A stretch of DNA of 64,000 bases. It comes from Gnetum montanum (taxonomy: Eukaryota > Streptophyta > Gnetopsida > Gnetales > Gnetaceae). Both the position numbers and the translations under genes were made by a program. How positions within the stretch are numbered: the first letter of the stretch is position 1; every line of letters begins with the position of its first letter. The notes beneath the pieces are model-generated. The model had not been told where the DNA came from and did not search any database. It saw nothing but the letters and a program-made list of their open reading frames with translations. The DNA is taken from positions 829,772-893,771 of the forward strand of contig MNCI01004656.1 of assembly GCA_015680685.1 (NCBI GenBank). Direction: 5' to 3'. This document shows positions 38,920-51,200 of this stretch, piece by piece.

Positions 38920-38997
38920 CTCTCATTCTCCTTATCTTCATGACTATACTCTAACTCCCTCTCATTCTCCTTATCTTCATGACTACACTCTAATTCC
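38920..38997. repeat. 39-bp tandem duplication upstream of ORFX B
   Basis: Bases 38920-38958 and 38959-38997 are two copies of a 39-mer beginning CTCTCATTCTCCTTATC, differing at two positions. On the ORFX strand this is a purine-rich GGAGAATGAGAG stretch near the presumed transcript start. Confidence 0.85.
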
Positions 38998-39075
38998 CTT
39001 TGCTCTGGTTGTGCTACGCTTGGTGATAGTTCATTTTAGCTTTTGAAAATGATAGGATCACTATGCTGAAAACTT

Positions 39076-39092
39076 GTATTTATACTTTTCTA
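39076..39092 (-). promoter_or_regulatory. Candidate TATA box for ORFX copy B
   Basis: The minus strand reads AAAAGTATAAATACAAG about 420 bp upstream of the ORFX ATG at 38661. The alternative is a leftover LTR TATA, since the surroundings weakly resemble the family LTR promoter region. Confidence 0.4.
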
Positions 39093-39129
39093 GGGTGATG
39101 GACACATCACCCACTTGGGTATTGGGTAT

Positions 39130-39421
39130 TGTTCCATTTTTTTCTTGTTATGCTCTCCAGAGCACCTAGAGTTTTGAATGTCACATGTACACTTAGGCTT
39201 TCATCCTACAAGGTTACGGGGGAACTAATAACTGGGACCAATCTACACCAACCAAATCATAGAAAAATCCTATGTTGGCCTATAATCTAGCTACTACAAT
39301 GCAGGACCATAGGAGTATCATGTCTACACTAGCTTGAAACTACTAATGGTGGTGCATAAAGCACAAGGGACTTACCTTCAACATAGAAGGAATGGGAGGC
39401 CTTCCTTCGAGTGCCAAAAAC
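39130..39421 (-). other. 5' leader and primer-binding site of element E
   Basis: Next to the LTR, 39398-39416 reads GGCCTTCCTTCGAGTGCCA on the plus strand, a degraded version of the tRNA-Asn site of C and D. Farther left, TGTTATGCTCTCCAGAGC.CC and AGAGTTTTGA recall the leader of C at 33000-33040. The gag that should follow on the minus strand is missing: the sequence runs instead into the upstream region of ORFX B, so a rearrangement junction lies near 39100-39150. Confidence 0.6.
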
Positions 39422-40574
39422 TATGATGATTGAAAATGTCAGTGGCTAGAACACCAAGAGGTTAGTGAGCATATAGCCTAACCTAAAGTCCATGTGAGGG
39501 CCATGCTGGAAATGAAAATGGAGTGCCCTAAATGATCTTTTCAATTAGATATGGACTTACTAGATGTTATGACAAATATATGTGAAAAGGGTTTACACAG
39601 TGTTACATGTAGGCACTAGGGCCAGCCAAGCCATAGTGTAGTAGGGTGTCTTGGCCCGAGAACAGCTATGTAAACATGTAAATATGTGCGAGATAGTAAA
39701 GAAAATGCAAGTGCTATGCTAAATACCAAAGAAAAATTGTTATGAATTACAACATAACTTAAGAATGAAAGTGCATAACCCCAAACGAGAGAGTGTAGCT
39801 ATTGTAGGAAAAGAGGTGAGTGTGGCACGTGGTGTACAGGTAGACATAATGATAGTGTAGTAGTGTAGTCATAGTCTCTAGGACATCTATGACATGGAAC
39901 TGATGATTGTTGTATGTACTAAATCTACTGGGTTGGCTATTGCTTTGTTCTACAAGTATAATGGTGAACTATGTTCTGGACAGTGTGTACTAGTTGTCCA
40001 ACGAGGTTCTAGAATGCACTAAAGTGCTAGGTGTGTGAAAGTTACAAGAGTGCCAAGGATGCTTAAAATGTCAATATGACCAATTCTCTTTTTGATTTTC
40101 CAACCCCTAGAATGTTGAACACTAGGGTATTTATAGGGCTAGGGATAGAGCAAAATGAAGATGAAGTAGCACATGGCAAAAAATGTAGATTTGGCACCAG
40201 GTGGCATACCAATAGATGGGGCTATGCTGAACTTTCCTACCCTTCCATGGGTAGTAGAGTGTAGCAACCTAGAAGATAGAAAATATACCAAACTATTTCA
40301 TCCATGCCAAGCAATCTTAACAACCTCTTTCTTGGCACTTGGACAAACTGTCCATGGATGTGTGTGCTATGCTCGCTATGCTCTAGAGCATAGTAGAACA
40401 CCTAGAAAAATTTTCATGTAGCTACTATTGATAGTTAGAAATTTTTGCAAAATAGGCCTTGATGCATGCTACACTAGGGAGCATAGCACCAACACTTAGA
40501 AAAATTTGCAAATTTTTAACACTTAAGACAAATTTGCAATTGAAGTGCTAAATCCTGAAATTAGTGGTATTTCA
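39422..40574 (-). repeat. LTR of element E (5' LTR by its neighbouring primer site)
   Basis: Begins TATGATGATTG (TGTAACGAC in relatives), shares GTGGCTAG.ACACCAAGAGGTT with element C, has a minus-strand TATA box at 40127-40140 and ends GTATTTCA. The right flank is the integrase coding sequence of element F, so this LTR inserted into F. No matching second LTR is in the window. Length 1153 bp. Confidence 0.8.
40127..40140 (-). promoter_or_regulatory. LTR TATA box (element E)
   Basis: The minus strand reads AGCCCTATAAATACCC, the conserved family TATA context. Confidence 0.7.
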
Positions 40575-40961
40575 AATGCCCCAAATGTTGAATGATTCTA
40601 GTGGTTGACTCCATTGTTGAGGTCCATCGATTTAAGCAATCATTCTACCATCTCATTGGCATTGTTTATAAGAGTGAATGAAATGATGAGCATCCCTGAA
40701 GAGTGTTGGCCAATAGTGCCCCACCATTAGGATTTTAATGGGCGTGTATCTCTTACCATAGTGTCCTCTATAAGGACCTTCATGAGCATCTTGGAGAATC
40801 CATAGTTTTTTAGCATCAAGAACATACCAGTAAACTAAGCCATCAACACACACCTTGTAGATATGTCCATTAATTTTCATGAAGTGCTCTAACTAGTGAA
40901 GAAATTGTTGTTTCTTCCAGTGGTCCAACCCTTGTGGCATCTCCTAAGTGAGAAGATGGGC
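40575..40961 (-). pseudogene. Integrase N-terminal part, element F (Ty3/gypsy)
   Basis: Reads MKINGHIYKVCVDGLVYWYV and then the HHCC zinc-binding domain: DAHEGPYRGHYGKRYTPIKI, GHYWPTLFRDAHHF and CQ, with H..H and the second Cys pair of the finger (SYKQCQ; one Cys lost to Ser/Tyr). It ends at LESFNIWG, just where the catalytic core should begin, because the LTR of E interrupts it. Its upstream neighbour in the gene, RNase H, is on the far side of element D at 58545. Confidence 0.8.
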
Positions 40962-42597
40962 TGTAATGATGGAAAACGTTGGTCACTGGAAATATCAAGC
41001 GAAGATCCGTGTACACAGTCTTAACCACGAATCCGTGCGAGGGCCATGCTAGAGAAAAAACGAATCCGAGGTACACTGAATGGTCTTGTCTATTAGACAG
41101 GGACTAACTTAATTAGCAAATTATCGAATATCATGGTAGTATATATATTATATATATATATTTCATGAAATGAATTAATTTAGTGAATCGTAGAGGGAGT
41201 AGAAAACAATGCAAAGAACTCAAAATAACAATTACGTCAACGTGACAAGGAAGATCAAATTTAGGGAAAATGTGTAATTCCAAAATCTATGATTTGACTC
41301 AAAAGTTGAATATATTGGATACAACGTTTTAATGACAGACTTCGCTTATCTTTGTGCGAAGTATACATGAAACAACAAGAAAACTATTTAAAATGGAGAA
41401 TAGAATGAAGGTTGATCTACCTCGTAACCTAAAAGTGGAATGCAAGGAAGGTCAAGCCTGGATGTCTATCAATCAACTATTTCTGATCAATAAACCTTGC
41501 CAATCATACCAGATGATCTCTCAATCTCTAATCTACTCCTTTTGCCCTCGGTCATCTTTGCTTAAAGCTGCTAATGATCGCCAATGAAGAGGATAATGTT
41601 TTCACCAAGAAGACTGATCACTCTCGTTGCCAATGCTCAAACAATGCCTTATGTGCTTCAAAAGAGGAAAATCTCTCTCCCCCCTCTCTTCTTCATCAAC
41701 TGGGATATTTATAAGTTTAGCATCATATGGGAAGGCACGGTCTTGATGACACGTGTCTCGAACTTTCAAAACACTGTTGACTTGACAATTTTTATGTTAA
41801 AGCTAGTCATGCCACATTACATCTTGGGGGCGAGGTGCACTGTAAACCACTCTTGTTCAAACCACCTCATGATTACGCTGCGATACACTGATGAGTGTAT
41901 TGCCGCACATGGATAACAAGTGCGTGTCTGGTACTGCCTTAGCTAACTTTATACTACATTACGCTTGTTTACACTACATAGCATAGCAGAGCGTAATGTG
42001 ATGAATTCCACATGTGTTACACTTATTTATGCTACAGAGCATAATAGAGCATAAAAGTGGTTAACTCAAGCCATTTTTGCACTTAGTTACACCGCAAAGC
42101 ATAATAGAGCATAAAAAGGTCAACTTTTTAGTGCGTTACGCTTACTTACGCTGCGTAGCGTAATAAAGTGTCAAGCGACCAATCTATCATGCTTCTTTTG
42201 ACATTGACTTTGATTTCTTCGAGGATCATTATGCTACTTTGCATAATGGAGCGTGAATACAGTCCTGATCAAAAGACTTGGTGGAATATGTGACAAGTTT
42301 TAGACCACTGCTTAGGCCTTAAACTTGTCATATTTGCAGAAGTTGCAAATTTCTGCTGACTTCATTGCTACAGTAAGCTACCTTCATTACATCACGTAGA
42401 ATTATGCTGAGCGACATGATGCTACATTGTGTAATGTAGCGTAAGGAGCAACAAAGTTAGAATTTTTTTTAAGAAATTTGGAGACTTGATGTTGCACACC
42501 CTTTTGCATTGTTTTGCCTTTTGGATTTCTGCTATGAGCTTTTACCTAAACTGTGAATCTTCACCTTAGCCCGATCCATAATTTCCATGGTGTTTCA
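40962..42597 (-). repeat. 3' LTR of element D
   Basis: Near-identical in layout to 56911-58544. Begins TGTAATGATGG and ends CATGGTGTTTCA. It has a TATATA microsatellite at about 41139-41164, and from about 41950 to 42440 five or six near-palindromes such as TTACGCT.CGTAGCGTAA. The right neighbour ATGGCCCCTCCTTG is the complement of a polypurine tract. Confidence 0.95.
41703..41715 (-). promoter_or_regulatory. LTR TATA box (element D, 3' LTR)
   Basis: CTTATAAATATCC on the minus strand, at the position conserved among family LTRs. Confidence 0.65.
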
Positions 42598-43779
42598 ATG
42601 GCCCCTCCTTGTTGACGTTTAGAGGGCTTGCCCGAAAGATGTCGACAAAGAATAAAAAACACCGGATAGGTAAGAGTACCAACAACATCCGTCAATGGTT
42701 ACTTAGGTGTTGCCCTATCAATCTAGAAGTGTAGAAGTGGGAAAACTAAAGATAAAATGGTATGGGGGGAATTTTTACAGAAGCAAAAGAAAGGAGTTTC
42801 GGAGAAGGCTCAAGTGGGTGAGTACAACCTTTCACGAATAAGTCATGAGGCATCCTCTTGCGATTGCATTTGCATAGAGTTATACCATCATATTGTAGAT
42901 AAAGGGGCTTGTAAGGATGAGTTGTGTTATGTCTGCATGGCCTGAATGAGTTGTTTTTCATCCATTTTGCCAACTCCTTTTTTTTTGTGCCCACTCAGCA
43001 AGTTGCGTTGCACCAGTTCATGGACTTGATTGTAATGCAGACATGAACAACATATGTTGTGTATTCACATTGTGTACAAGGAAAGCAGATGGAATGGCCA
43101 AGGAGGGGAATAGGAACAAGAGGTCGGATTATGAGAAAGACAGGGTTGCACTACTAAGTAGACAGGCTAACCTAAGCGGCCCTCTCAAAATGTTGTTTGT
43201 ACTTCACTACTCTAGTGAACGTACTTTTGAACGACGTCCTCATAGCAAGTAACCTACAATCAAAAAAGAAAATACAGGATACCATTGCTCAATTGAATCA
43301 TCGGAGAAGTTGTTGAAACAAGTACTGTCCAAGGTGAAAAGGAGTGAGCGGGCCATGGGGAAGGGACCGTAGCAAGAGGCTAGGGTCCCAATGTTGATGC
43401 TCGGCCTAGCAAGTTGCCATCAACCATCAGACTCATCGCACTAAACTGGTTATGCAAAGAACTAGCCAGATGAATCTATGAAGCTGGAGTTTGATAATGA
43501 TGATGATCGGAGATACCCAAGATCATGGTCGATGAGAACTCCCTTGGGGCTTCAAACCGCAAAACTGACCTCTCCGAAGTACCATCACTAAAATGGTCAC
43601 AGTAACGGTATCTCTGAGGGATCAATAGTATGCCTTTCAGCATATCCGAGGAATCAGTAGAATGCTCGCGAGGTAGCGATGCTAGGGCTATCCCAACATC
43701 CCATACTGTTAGTTTTGCAGCAGCGTAGAGATGTTTATGCTCACTTGATTCATATGTTGGTAGTCTGTAGGTCACATTT
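42598..43779. other. Element D 3' internal spacer
   Basis: The first 100 bp match the equivalent spacers of C and G. The rest has no match that I can see in the window. Two open frames of 69 codons (43043-43252, plus) and 99 codons (43476-43775, minus) occur here. CpG is less depleted than elsewhere. I recognise neither product and would not call them genes. Confidence 0.45.
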
Positions 43780-44293
43780 TTAAGTCCTGCTAGACTGTTG
43801 TTGCAGGTTTTAAGTCCCAGCAGACCATGGTCCCGGTTTAAAGTCTAGGCGGACTGAAAAATGCTAGTTTTACATCGTAGCGGATGGTAGTAGAGCTGAT
43901 TTATGTCTCAGCAGACTATGTTGTGGATGTCAGTTTCATGTCGTGACCTAGGGACATGCCTCTATTGGTTTTACATCTTAGTAGAAAAATGCTTACCTTT
44001 GTCAGTTTTATGTCATGGTAGACAGCAGGTGCCAATTTAGCATCATGGCGGACATATGCAGGAAATGCCAGTTTTATGTCTTGGAAAACCTGTACAACAC
44101 TGCCAGTTTTACGTCATAGCGGATGATTGCAATTTGCTAGTTTTACATTGTGGCGGATGATCATTGCCAGTTTAACATGATGGCAGATGCGTGTAGAAAG
44201 TGCTAGTTTTACGTCATAGTGGATGATCATTGCCAGTTTAGCGTCATGACGGACGCGTGCGGAGAATGCCAGTTTTACATCATAGCAGATGAT
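43780..44293 (+). repeat. GCCAGTTTTACGTCATAGCGGATG minisatellite of element D
   Basis: About thirteen imperfect copies of GCCAGTTTTACGTCATAGC followed by GGATGAT and a variable linker, spaced about 35-45 bp. Well-preserved copies are at about 44102, 44206 and 44270. It lies between the integrase end and the 3' LTR. Confidence 0.85.
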
Positions 44294-44329
44294 TGTTATG
44301 CTTGATGTTAACACTGGATATGCAGCTAG

Positions 44330-47300
44330 ATGTAGTACTGCTTCAAGTATATATGGTTCATGGGATTTGATAACTCGTTGCCATTGATGTCTGCTAGCTT
44401 GAATGCACCATTTCCATACACGTTGGCTACTAAGAAAGGACCCTTCCAGTTTGTAGAGAATTTGCCTACTCGTTTGCGAATGGCCTTGAGAACCAAATCT
44501 CCTTTCTCGATCGAATGTTGTTGAAGATTATGATAGTGCTTATGCCTCTACTTATCTTGATACTTTTCGATGGTATCAAGCGTCTATATTCGCTTCTCCT
44601 CTATAGAGTCCAAATCCATGATCTGAGACTCTGTGTGTTGAGCATCATTTATAATCATGGAGAGGACCATCCGTAGAGAAGGAACTTGTAATTCGAGGGG
44701 TAGCACCACCTCAGATCCATAGACTAGGCTATAGGGTGTACTGTCTGTAGCTGTTCTACATGTGGTACGATACGCTCGTAGCACATAGAGGATCTTTTCA
44801 TGCCATCATCTTTTATTATTGCTGAGCATTTTTTTGAGAAAATTGATAATGAACTTATTCATTACTTCAGATTGACCATATTCTTGTAGGTAATAAGACG
44901 AGGAAAAAGATTGTTTGATACGAAGGCTATCACAAAAAGATTTGGTTTCCACACTGCTAAATTATGGCCCATTGTCAGTCACGATAGTCATCAGGAGGCC
45001 AAATCTAGTTACGATGTTGTCCAAAATGAAATGGCCAAAGGGATGGCTTCAACCCACTTCATGAAATATTCGGTAGCAGTGATTATGAAGTTGTTCCCTC
45101 CAGAAGATTTTGGTGTGATAGGCCCTATAATGTCTAATCCCCATCATTGGAAGGACCATGTAATCTGTGTCATGTGTAGTTCCGTAGGCGACACATGTAT
45201 AAGGTTCACATAACACTGACACGTGTCGCACATCTTAACCTTTGTAAGATAATCTTTTTCCATATACGGCCAATAATACCCTAAGCCATGGATTTTAACG
45301 GCCATGGCCTGTGGGGCTATGTGTCCTCCACACAGTCCCTCGTAAACTTCACCGACTATATGTTGTGCTTGGTCTTTGTTAATGCAAGTAAGCAATACTC
45401 TATCGAAAGAGTGTCTACAAAGGGTACTGTCACCTATGATGACGTATTGCCTAGCTCGCTTGCGGATTGCATCTTTTTGTGCACGCGTTAGCTCGTTTGG
45501 TGTTTTGTCATGCAGAAGGTAAGTTTTAATGTTATCGTACCATTCTAGCATTCCATCCGCGAGCAGTGAAGATATTTGCACCGTATGAATGACAGGATCT
45601 GCACACTCTGTCATTAAGGTGGGAAAAGTGTCAAATAGGTGTGGCGGCACATTCAATGCTAATGTAGCTAGTGCATCAGCTAGCGTGTTGTCATTTCGAG
45701 GCACATGTTGGACATCGGTTGCTGTGAACTACTTCAAAAGATCTTTAGCCATATCACAATAGGGCTATAAATATATAACCTTGCAGGCATAGACTCCTAT
45801 GATTTGATTTATCAAGAGCATCAAATCGTCTCTAATTGCCAAGTGTTGAACGTTAAGCTCTCTGGCTATTATTAATCCCCTGAGGATCCCCTCGTACTCT
45901 ACCATGTTGTTCGTACAAGGGAAGGTCAAGCGGTATGCGTACAAACGTACATCCTCAGGTGACAGTGTAATGACCGTGGCAGCACTGTCGCCTCTAGCGA
46001 TTAAAGCTCCATCAAAATGTAACATTTCTTCAAGGCCTATTAGAATAGGGCTTAAACTATGTACATATTCGTCGAAAAATTTAGGCTCTATCGTTGTCTG
46101 ACTGTCAATAGGTGATGTCATTAGTTGGTTGGCTATCACTTGGCCTTTCGTAGAAGATTGGCCAATGTAATGCAGATCGAATTCTGCCATGATAGCTTTC
46201 CAATAAGCTATCCTACTACTTTCATATAGGTTGTGTGTAGTAGCTCTTAGGATGTTATTTTTGCAGATTATATTGACTTTACTATGGAAGAGATAGTTTC
46301 TGCAATTTTTGAGTGCAAACACTAACGCTAAACAATTACGCTCTACTTCATTATACCTCGTTTCATATGCACATAGAGCATGAAAAAAGTAGTAGATGGG
46401 TACTTCTAACCCATCACCTCTCTTTTGATAGAGTAATGTAGCTAGGGATACATCTAAGGTTGGGAGGTAAATGTAGAATGGCTGATCCCTTTGTGGTGGG
46501 AATACTATTGGCAAGTGTTGAAGTTCTTGTTTCAAGCTATCAAACGCATGCTGACAATTGTCTTTCCACTCGAAATTAACCCCCTTCTTAAGTAGATGCT
46601 ACATAGGATGTAATTTATCTGTTAATTTTGAGATGAATCACCTGATAAACTGTAACCGCCCTTGTAACTCGCGTAACTGCTTGAGACTTGTAGGGGGTGT
46701 CAACTCAACAATGGCCTTGAGCTTGTTAGGGTCTACTTGTATGCCAGTTTCTGACACCACAAACCCCAACATGCATCTAGTTTTGACTTCGAATATGTAC
46801 TTCTTTGGGTTGAGATGGAGGTCATATTTAGAGCATCTTTTAAGGACTAACTCTAGGTCCTATGAATGATCTTATGACCTTACAGACTTAACAACTATGT
46901 TGTCAACATAATCATTCAGTCTTCCTAGGAGATAATCACTAAAGATGTACATCATAGCTCATTGACATGTAGCTCTAGCATTTTTTAAACTAAAAGGCAT
47001 CATACTGTAACAAAAGGTCCCCCAGGGTGTCACGAATGTTGTGGTCAGTCGGTGTTCTGGGTTGATGCAAATATGATTATAGCTTGAAAGGCTATCCATG
47101 AAGGATGCCTAACAGTTGTATCTATGAGTTGGTAAATACTCGGTAGTGGGAAGTTGTCCTTGATTGTGGCTTTGTTCAAGTCCCGGAAGTCTATGCAGAT
47201 GCGTATCCCTCTGGTCTTCTTAGGGACAACTACAATGTTAGATACCCAGTTTGAGTAATCGACTACGTAGATGAAACTAGCCTGGTACAGTTTAGTGATC

Positions 47301-47840
47301 TCATCACGTACTGCTAGTGTGATTTTTGGCTTAATTTTCCATGTTTTTTGTCTAATCGCTTTAATATGCAGGTCTAGAATTATGTTATGTTGTATTAGCC
47401 TTGGATCTAGTCCTGACATATCTTCATATGACCATGCGAATACTGTGACATTATTCTGGAGTACCTATTTTATATTGTCATGTGCCTTTTGGTCTAGTAA
47501 AGAACTAATCTTAAGAGTTTTGTTCTCACCTTTATGCGTAACCATAGGTACCTCGTTGAGGGGGTCTTCAGTTACATCTCTAGCCTCCAGGTCTAGCGTG
47601 CGCCTCGATTTTTCTAGCCAGTCTAGAGATGTTTTCGACGTGGCTATGGTTGCGTCATTGAGGAAAAGGTCAGTTCCTACTAGTGTGAGATCAAATTGTC
47701 TAGCGATTCCCCCATGTGGGCCTATTAAGGCTAGGGGTGCAGATAAAGCTGCGTCCATTTGCCAACTGTCCTACAAAATTGCCAAATATGAAATTGATTC
47801 GGAAGATGCTAAGTTAAATGCTGCAAGTATTAGTGTATGA
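44330..47840 (-). pseudogene. Pol of element D: RT, two RNase H domains, integrase
   Basis: RT at about 47420-46560: VVVPKKTRGIRICIDFRDLN, DNFPLPSIYQLID, and the catalytic YVDD altered to YVDN at 46899-46910. First RNase H at about 46500-46220 (DVSLATLLYQ, YNEVERNCLALVFALKNCR, then IICKNN where Asp is expected). A second, archaeal-type RNase H at about 46060-45650 (HFDGA, TNNMVEYEGILRGL, IRDDLMLL, NDNTLADALATLAL). Integrase HHCC at about 45400-45270 (VYEGLCGGHIAP, GYYWPYMEKDY, CDTCQ), with the first His replaced by Tyr. The core follows with VTDNGP (about 44980) and QSEVMNK. The C-terminal part near 44470-44340 reads GNGAFKLADINGNELSNPMN. Stops and frameshifts are many after 47045 and in the integrase core. 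The dual RNase H marks the Tat clade. Confidence 0.9.
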
Positions 47841-48167
47841 TTCTTGGTGTAGTTTGAAAAGGTATGGTGTGACATTGTCGAGCATGAAGAGCTAACTGAA
47901 TTTTGAATACCGTGAACAACCTATAATTAATGTGACCCAATTACGAAGTGATAAGGTGTAGTAGTTTAAGGTCGTTTCGGACCATAATGCATGTGATATC
48001 TGCTGCATTAATGCCCTGATCTTCGGGTTCCATCTCATGCTGATACCAGTGTTTAGGCAAGTCCCACTTTAATCAGGCGTCAAGTCGGTTAGCTTTGCAT
48101 ATTATAAGTAAGTAGTTCATATCAAAAACAGGTTGTTGCCTATTACGAATTCAAATTCAGCTATCGT

Positions 48168-48183
48168 AGAGAGAGAGAGAGAG
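48168..48183 (+). promoter_or_regulatory. GA repeat just upstream of ORFX copy D
   Basis: A run of GA dinucleotides 48 bp before the ATG at 48231. A weak TATA-like word (ATTATAAGTA) lies about 70 bp before it. GA-rich initiator regions are common in plant promoters, so this may be the transcript start region of ORFX. Confidence 0.4.
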
Positions 48184-48230
48184 CAAAAGATAGCAGTGTG
48201 TTATTTGTGAAGGTTTACAAAACTATTACT

Positions 48231-51200
48231 ATGGCACCGAAGGTGAGAGGAAAGAATGCTAAATTGGCAAAAATTGATGAAGTGCAAGGGAGTCTGCAAC
48301 ATGCTTTGTAGACCTTGGTTGAAGTATGAGATGTTACTCCCCTGAATCGGTAGGCCATCTATCACTTATTCGCATTACTTTCGGTGATATATATATATTT
48401 CTTTTTATTCTTTTGAGTTATCTATGTAAACTAGAGTTTTGGGATATAGACCTTGTATTAAAACAAGGGTTTATATAGTGATATTGCATCTATCGCCATT
48501 ATCTAAGACAAAGCTTGCACTGTTGCAAGGGTTTAATCGATTTTGGCTACATGGCTAAATTGTAATTTGTAGTTTTCCTAAGCATGCAATGAAATCTAGA
48601 TTTAGAATTTTGTCTGATGGTAACGTGTTTATGTTTTGTACAACATAATTGTGAAACTTGTCCTAATTGTTTTGGACATAGTTGGGGTTTTGTGTTGTAT
48701 AAATCCTCCCATAGCCAATGTTCCTCCCCCTCAAACTCGCCTACAGGGGAAAGCAATATGATCCGGAAGGGTGCGCAAGAGTTCTTGCAGTTTTTCTTGC
48801 GTAACTACAACATCATCGTTTAGTCGCATTTGCCGGGTGATGTGGCTGCAACCATTTTGGAAAATTTGTTAGTCAGTTCTACACAAGGCATTTTGGCTTT
48901 CTTGATAGACAAAGCTATTAACACTGGTCGACCTCAAGACCGCAAACTTAGCACCAAAGGATTGAGACATTTAAGTTGGATCTGGGAGATGCCCAGATTT
49001 AGCTGTTATCATGCCCATAACACTTTGTTCGTAGCCCGTCATGTCTCAACCTACTTTCATAATCCACGGGGCACACTGCATTACACAGGCGGGTAAGTCA
49101 TTTTACTTGCAGTGATGCTAATATGTTTTCTAATGTTTGAACTTGTAGAGTGTGGGATAGTAATGTGCTATATGATACAAGTTCTTTATCAATGAAAATG
49201 GGTTATTGGACAATAATGATACATTGTCCCTGACCGAAAGGGCGATAAATGAGTTTACGTCCACTAGCAACATATGCGCCAGTGTCATGGAGCAAATGGC
49301 CTTTGAGATTCCTGAGTATCCTACCCATTACTCCGATTCTTTCAACAATTGTTAGAGCCTCGGATGGTTACATGAGGAATGGACTTTGAACCCACCCCTC
49401 ACCCTCGCAAACGTGCAAAGGAAGCTTCCTCCATTTCCTTTGCCATTCGGACCTGGTAAGGTTTTTTCGTTACAATTTGTTATAGGATATTATTGTTTGA
49501 AATGTTGTATAACATTGTATTTGCTATCTTGACTTGCGTTATTAGTTAGGGAATCTCGGGAAGTTACCATCATGATTTCCAGCCGCGAGGTGAACACCCT
49601 CCTCTTTCGTTATGGTGACATAAAGGAAGCACAACGCTAGCTCGGCCACATAGCGGCCCCAGTTGTGTTGGTTACTAAGCTACGAGAGGTGAGGCTAATG
49701 CCTTTATTCCTGGCTATAACCCCTGATGTCCCCCCAAGTGAAATGCTAACCCTGGTTAACTCCTTTAGAGAGGGGGCTGAACGTTTTTGCATGCACGTGC
49801 GTAACATGTGTGTACATTTTGACATTGATGCTCAGCTATTTACTCACCTTTTCGGTGTCCCTTCCAATGGTCTTCCCATACAAGAAAAGTTGAGGAGAAG
49901 CCTCAAATGTCAGGAAGAGTTGGAGGAGTGGTTGTGGACTAAGAAGGACATGAAGGGGATTCCTTGTGAAAAGATTGTGTTGGAGGTTGCTAAGACCATT
50001 TATCCCCTCTTCTGAGACTGGGCCTTCCCCAGAATGCTCTCACAGGGGAAGTTCTTCACCATAGAATAGTCCTATATCATGCGAGAGGTGATAGAGGAAG
50101 GGACACAATTCGACTAGGTGAGCTACTTCGTCGAAGGGTTACGCACTGAAATGATTAGGCTCCGCCAAAAGCTCAAGTCCTATTTGAGTGTGCACTTCAC
50201 CTTTTTCATAGCTTCCCTCCAGTGTTTTGCTGAATTTCTAGTGGTCCATAGGAATGGGGTTTGGGTGCAATAGGACCAAGACCAGTTATCCAAACCCTGG
50301 ATCTCCCACCTCTTCAACACTACCTGGTCATAGGATCCTCTGGAGGGAATTGGAGAGTTGTTTTCTATAACAGCTAGAAATGTGGTGGCACCTCAAACAT
50401 GAGGCTCTGACAGCGTAAGTGGCTTGCTTCCCTCTTACACTAGTGATGCGTCATGGAGGAAGCGCCTAGTGGAAAAAATAGTGGATGCTTCAGTTCAACG
50501 TAAAAGGCCTTGTCTAACCGAGGTGCCTATGGAGCCGGCAGGTGGCGTAGGCAGAACTATACAAGTCAGGTTTCAACGGAGTAAACTTTCACCTGGTAAG
50601 CGAGAGGATATAGTAAAATTTATAGTAGCTGTTGTATTATGCAACTTATTCAAGGTGTTTTGAATTATTTAAGTGTATTATATTGTAGGAATAGGGAGAC
50701 CTACAGAGCAGTTGACCCCTGAGGTAGGGGCTATGGTGTTACGGCATGGGGAAGGGGCCCCAGTTCTGGAAGAGGAGACCCCAATTATTAGAGTGAGTGA
50801 TGCACAGACCCTTGTGCGCGAAGAGAGAGTGGAGGTGGAGAACATTCATGCACTTTCCACTGGGATAGGAAGACGTAATCAGTCTATTAAAATTTTTAAG
50901 AGATTCTGTTATTAGCCAAAATTTTTGACTTAATTATACCACAGATGAACGAGGTGATTCCCCATCCACTCTTGTAAGAAGAGTGTGGGGTGAATTCCCC
51001 AATAAATTCGCCTTTCTGGAAGGTGTCGTCGGTGATATGATCGAGTGCTTAGAACATGTCGATCCCAGGGTTGGTATGTTGCAGCTATCGTATGCTTATT
51101 TTGTATAAGGTTACAGTGCTTAATTACGTTTGATCTAATATTTGTCATTAGGAGCTCACCTTTGATGGGACTCTATAGAGCCCATTGACCTGGACACCAT

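Noticed and set aside
43043-43775. Two short open frames (69 and 99 codons) in the 3' spacer of D
   Set aside because: No homologue in C or G spacers, no motif, and lengths expected by chance in a GC-richer stretch.
44911-45213. Plus-strand frames opposite the integrase of D
   Set aside because: Shadows of the minus-strand pol reading frame.
45144-47840. Endogenous pararetrovirus (caulimovirid)
   Set aside because: Integrase, flanking LTRs, target duplication and dual RNase H identify a Ty3/gypsy retrotransposon.
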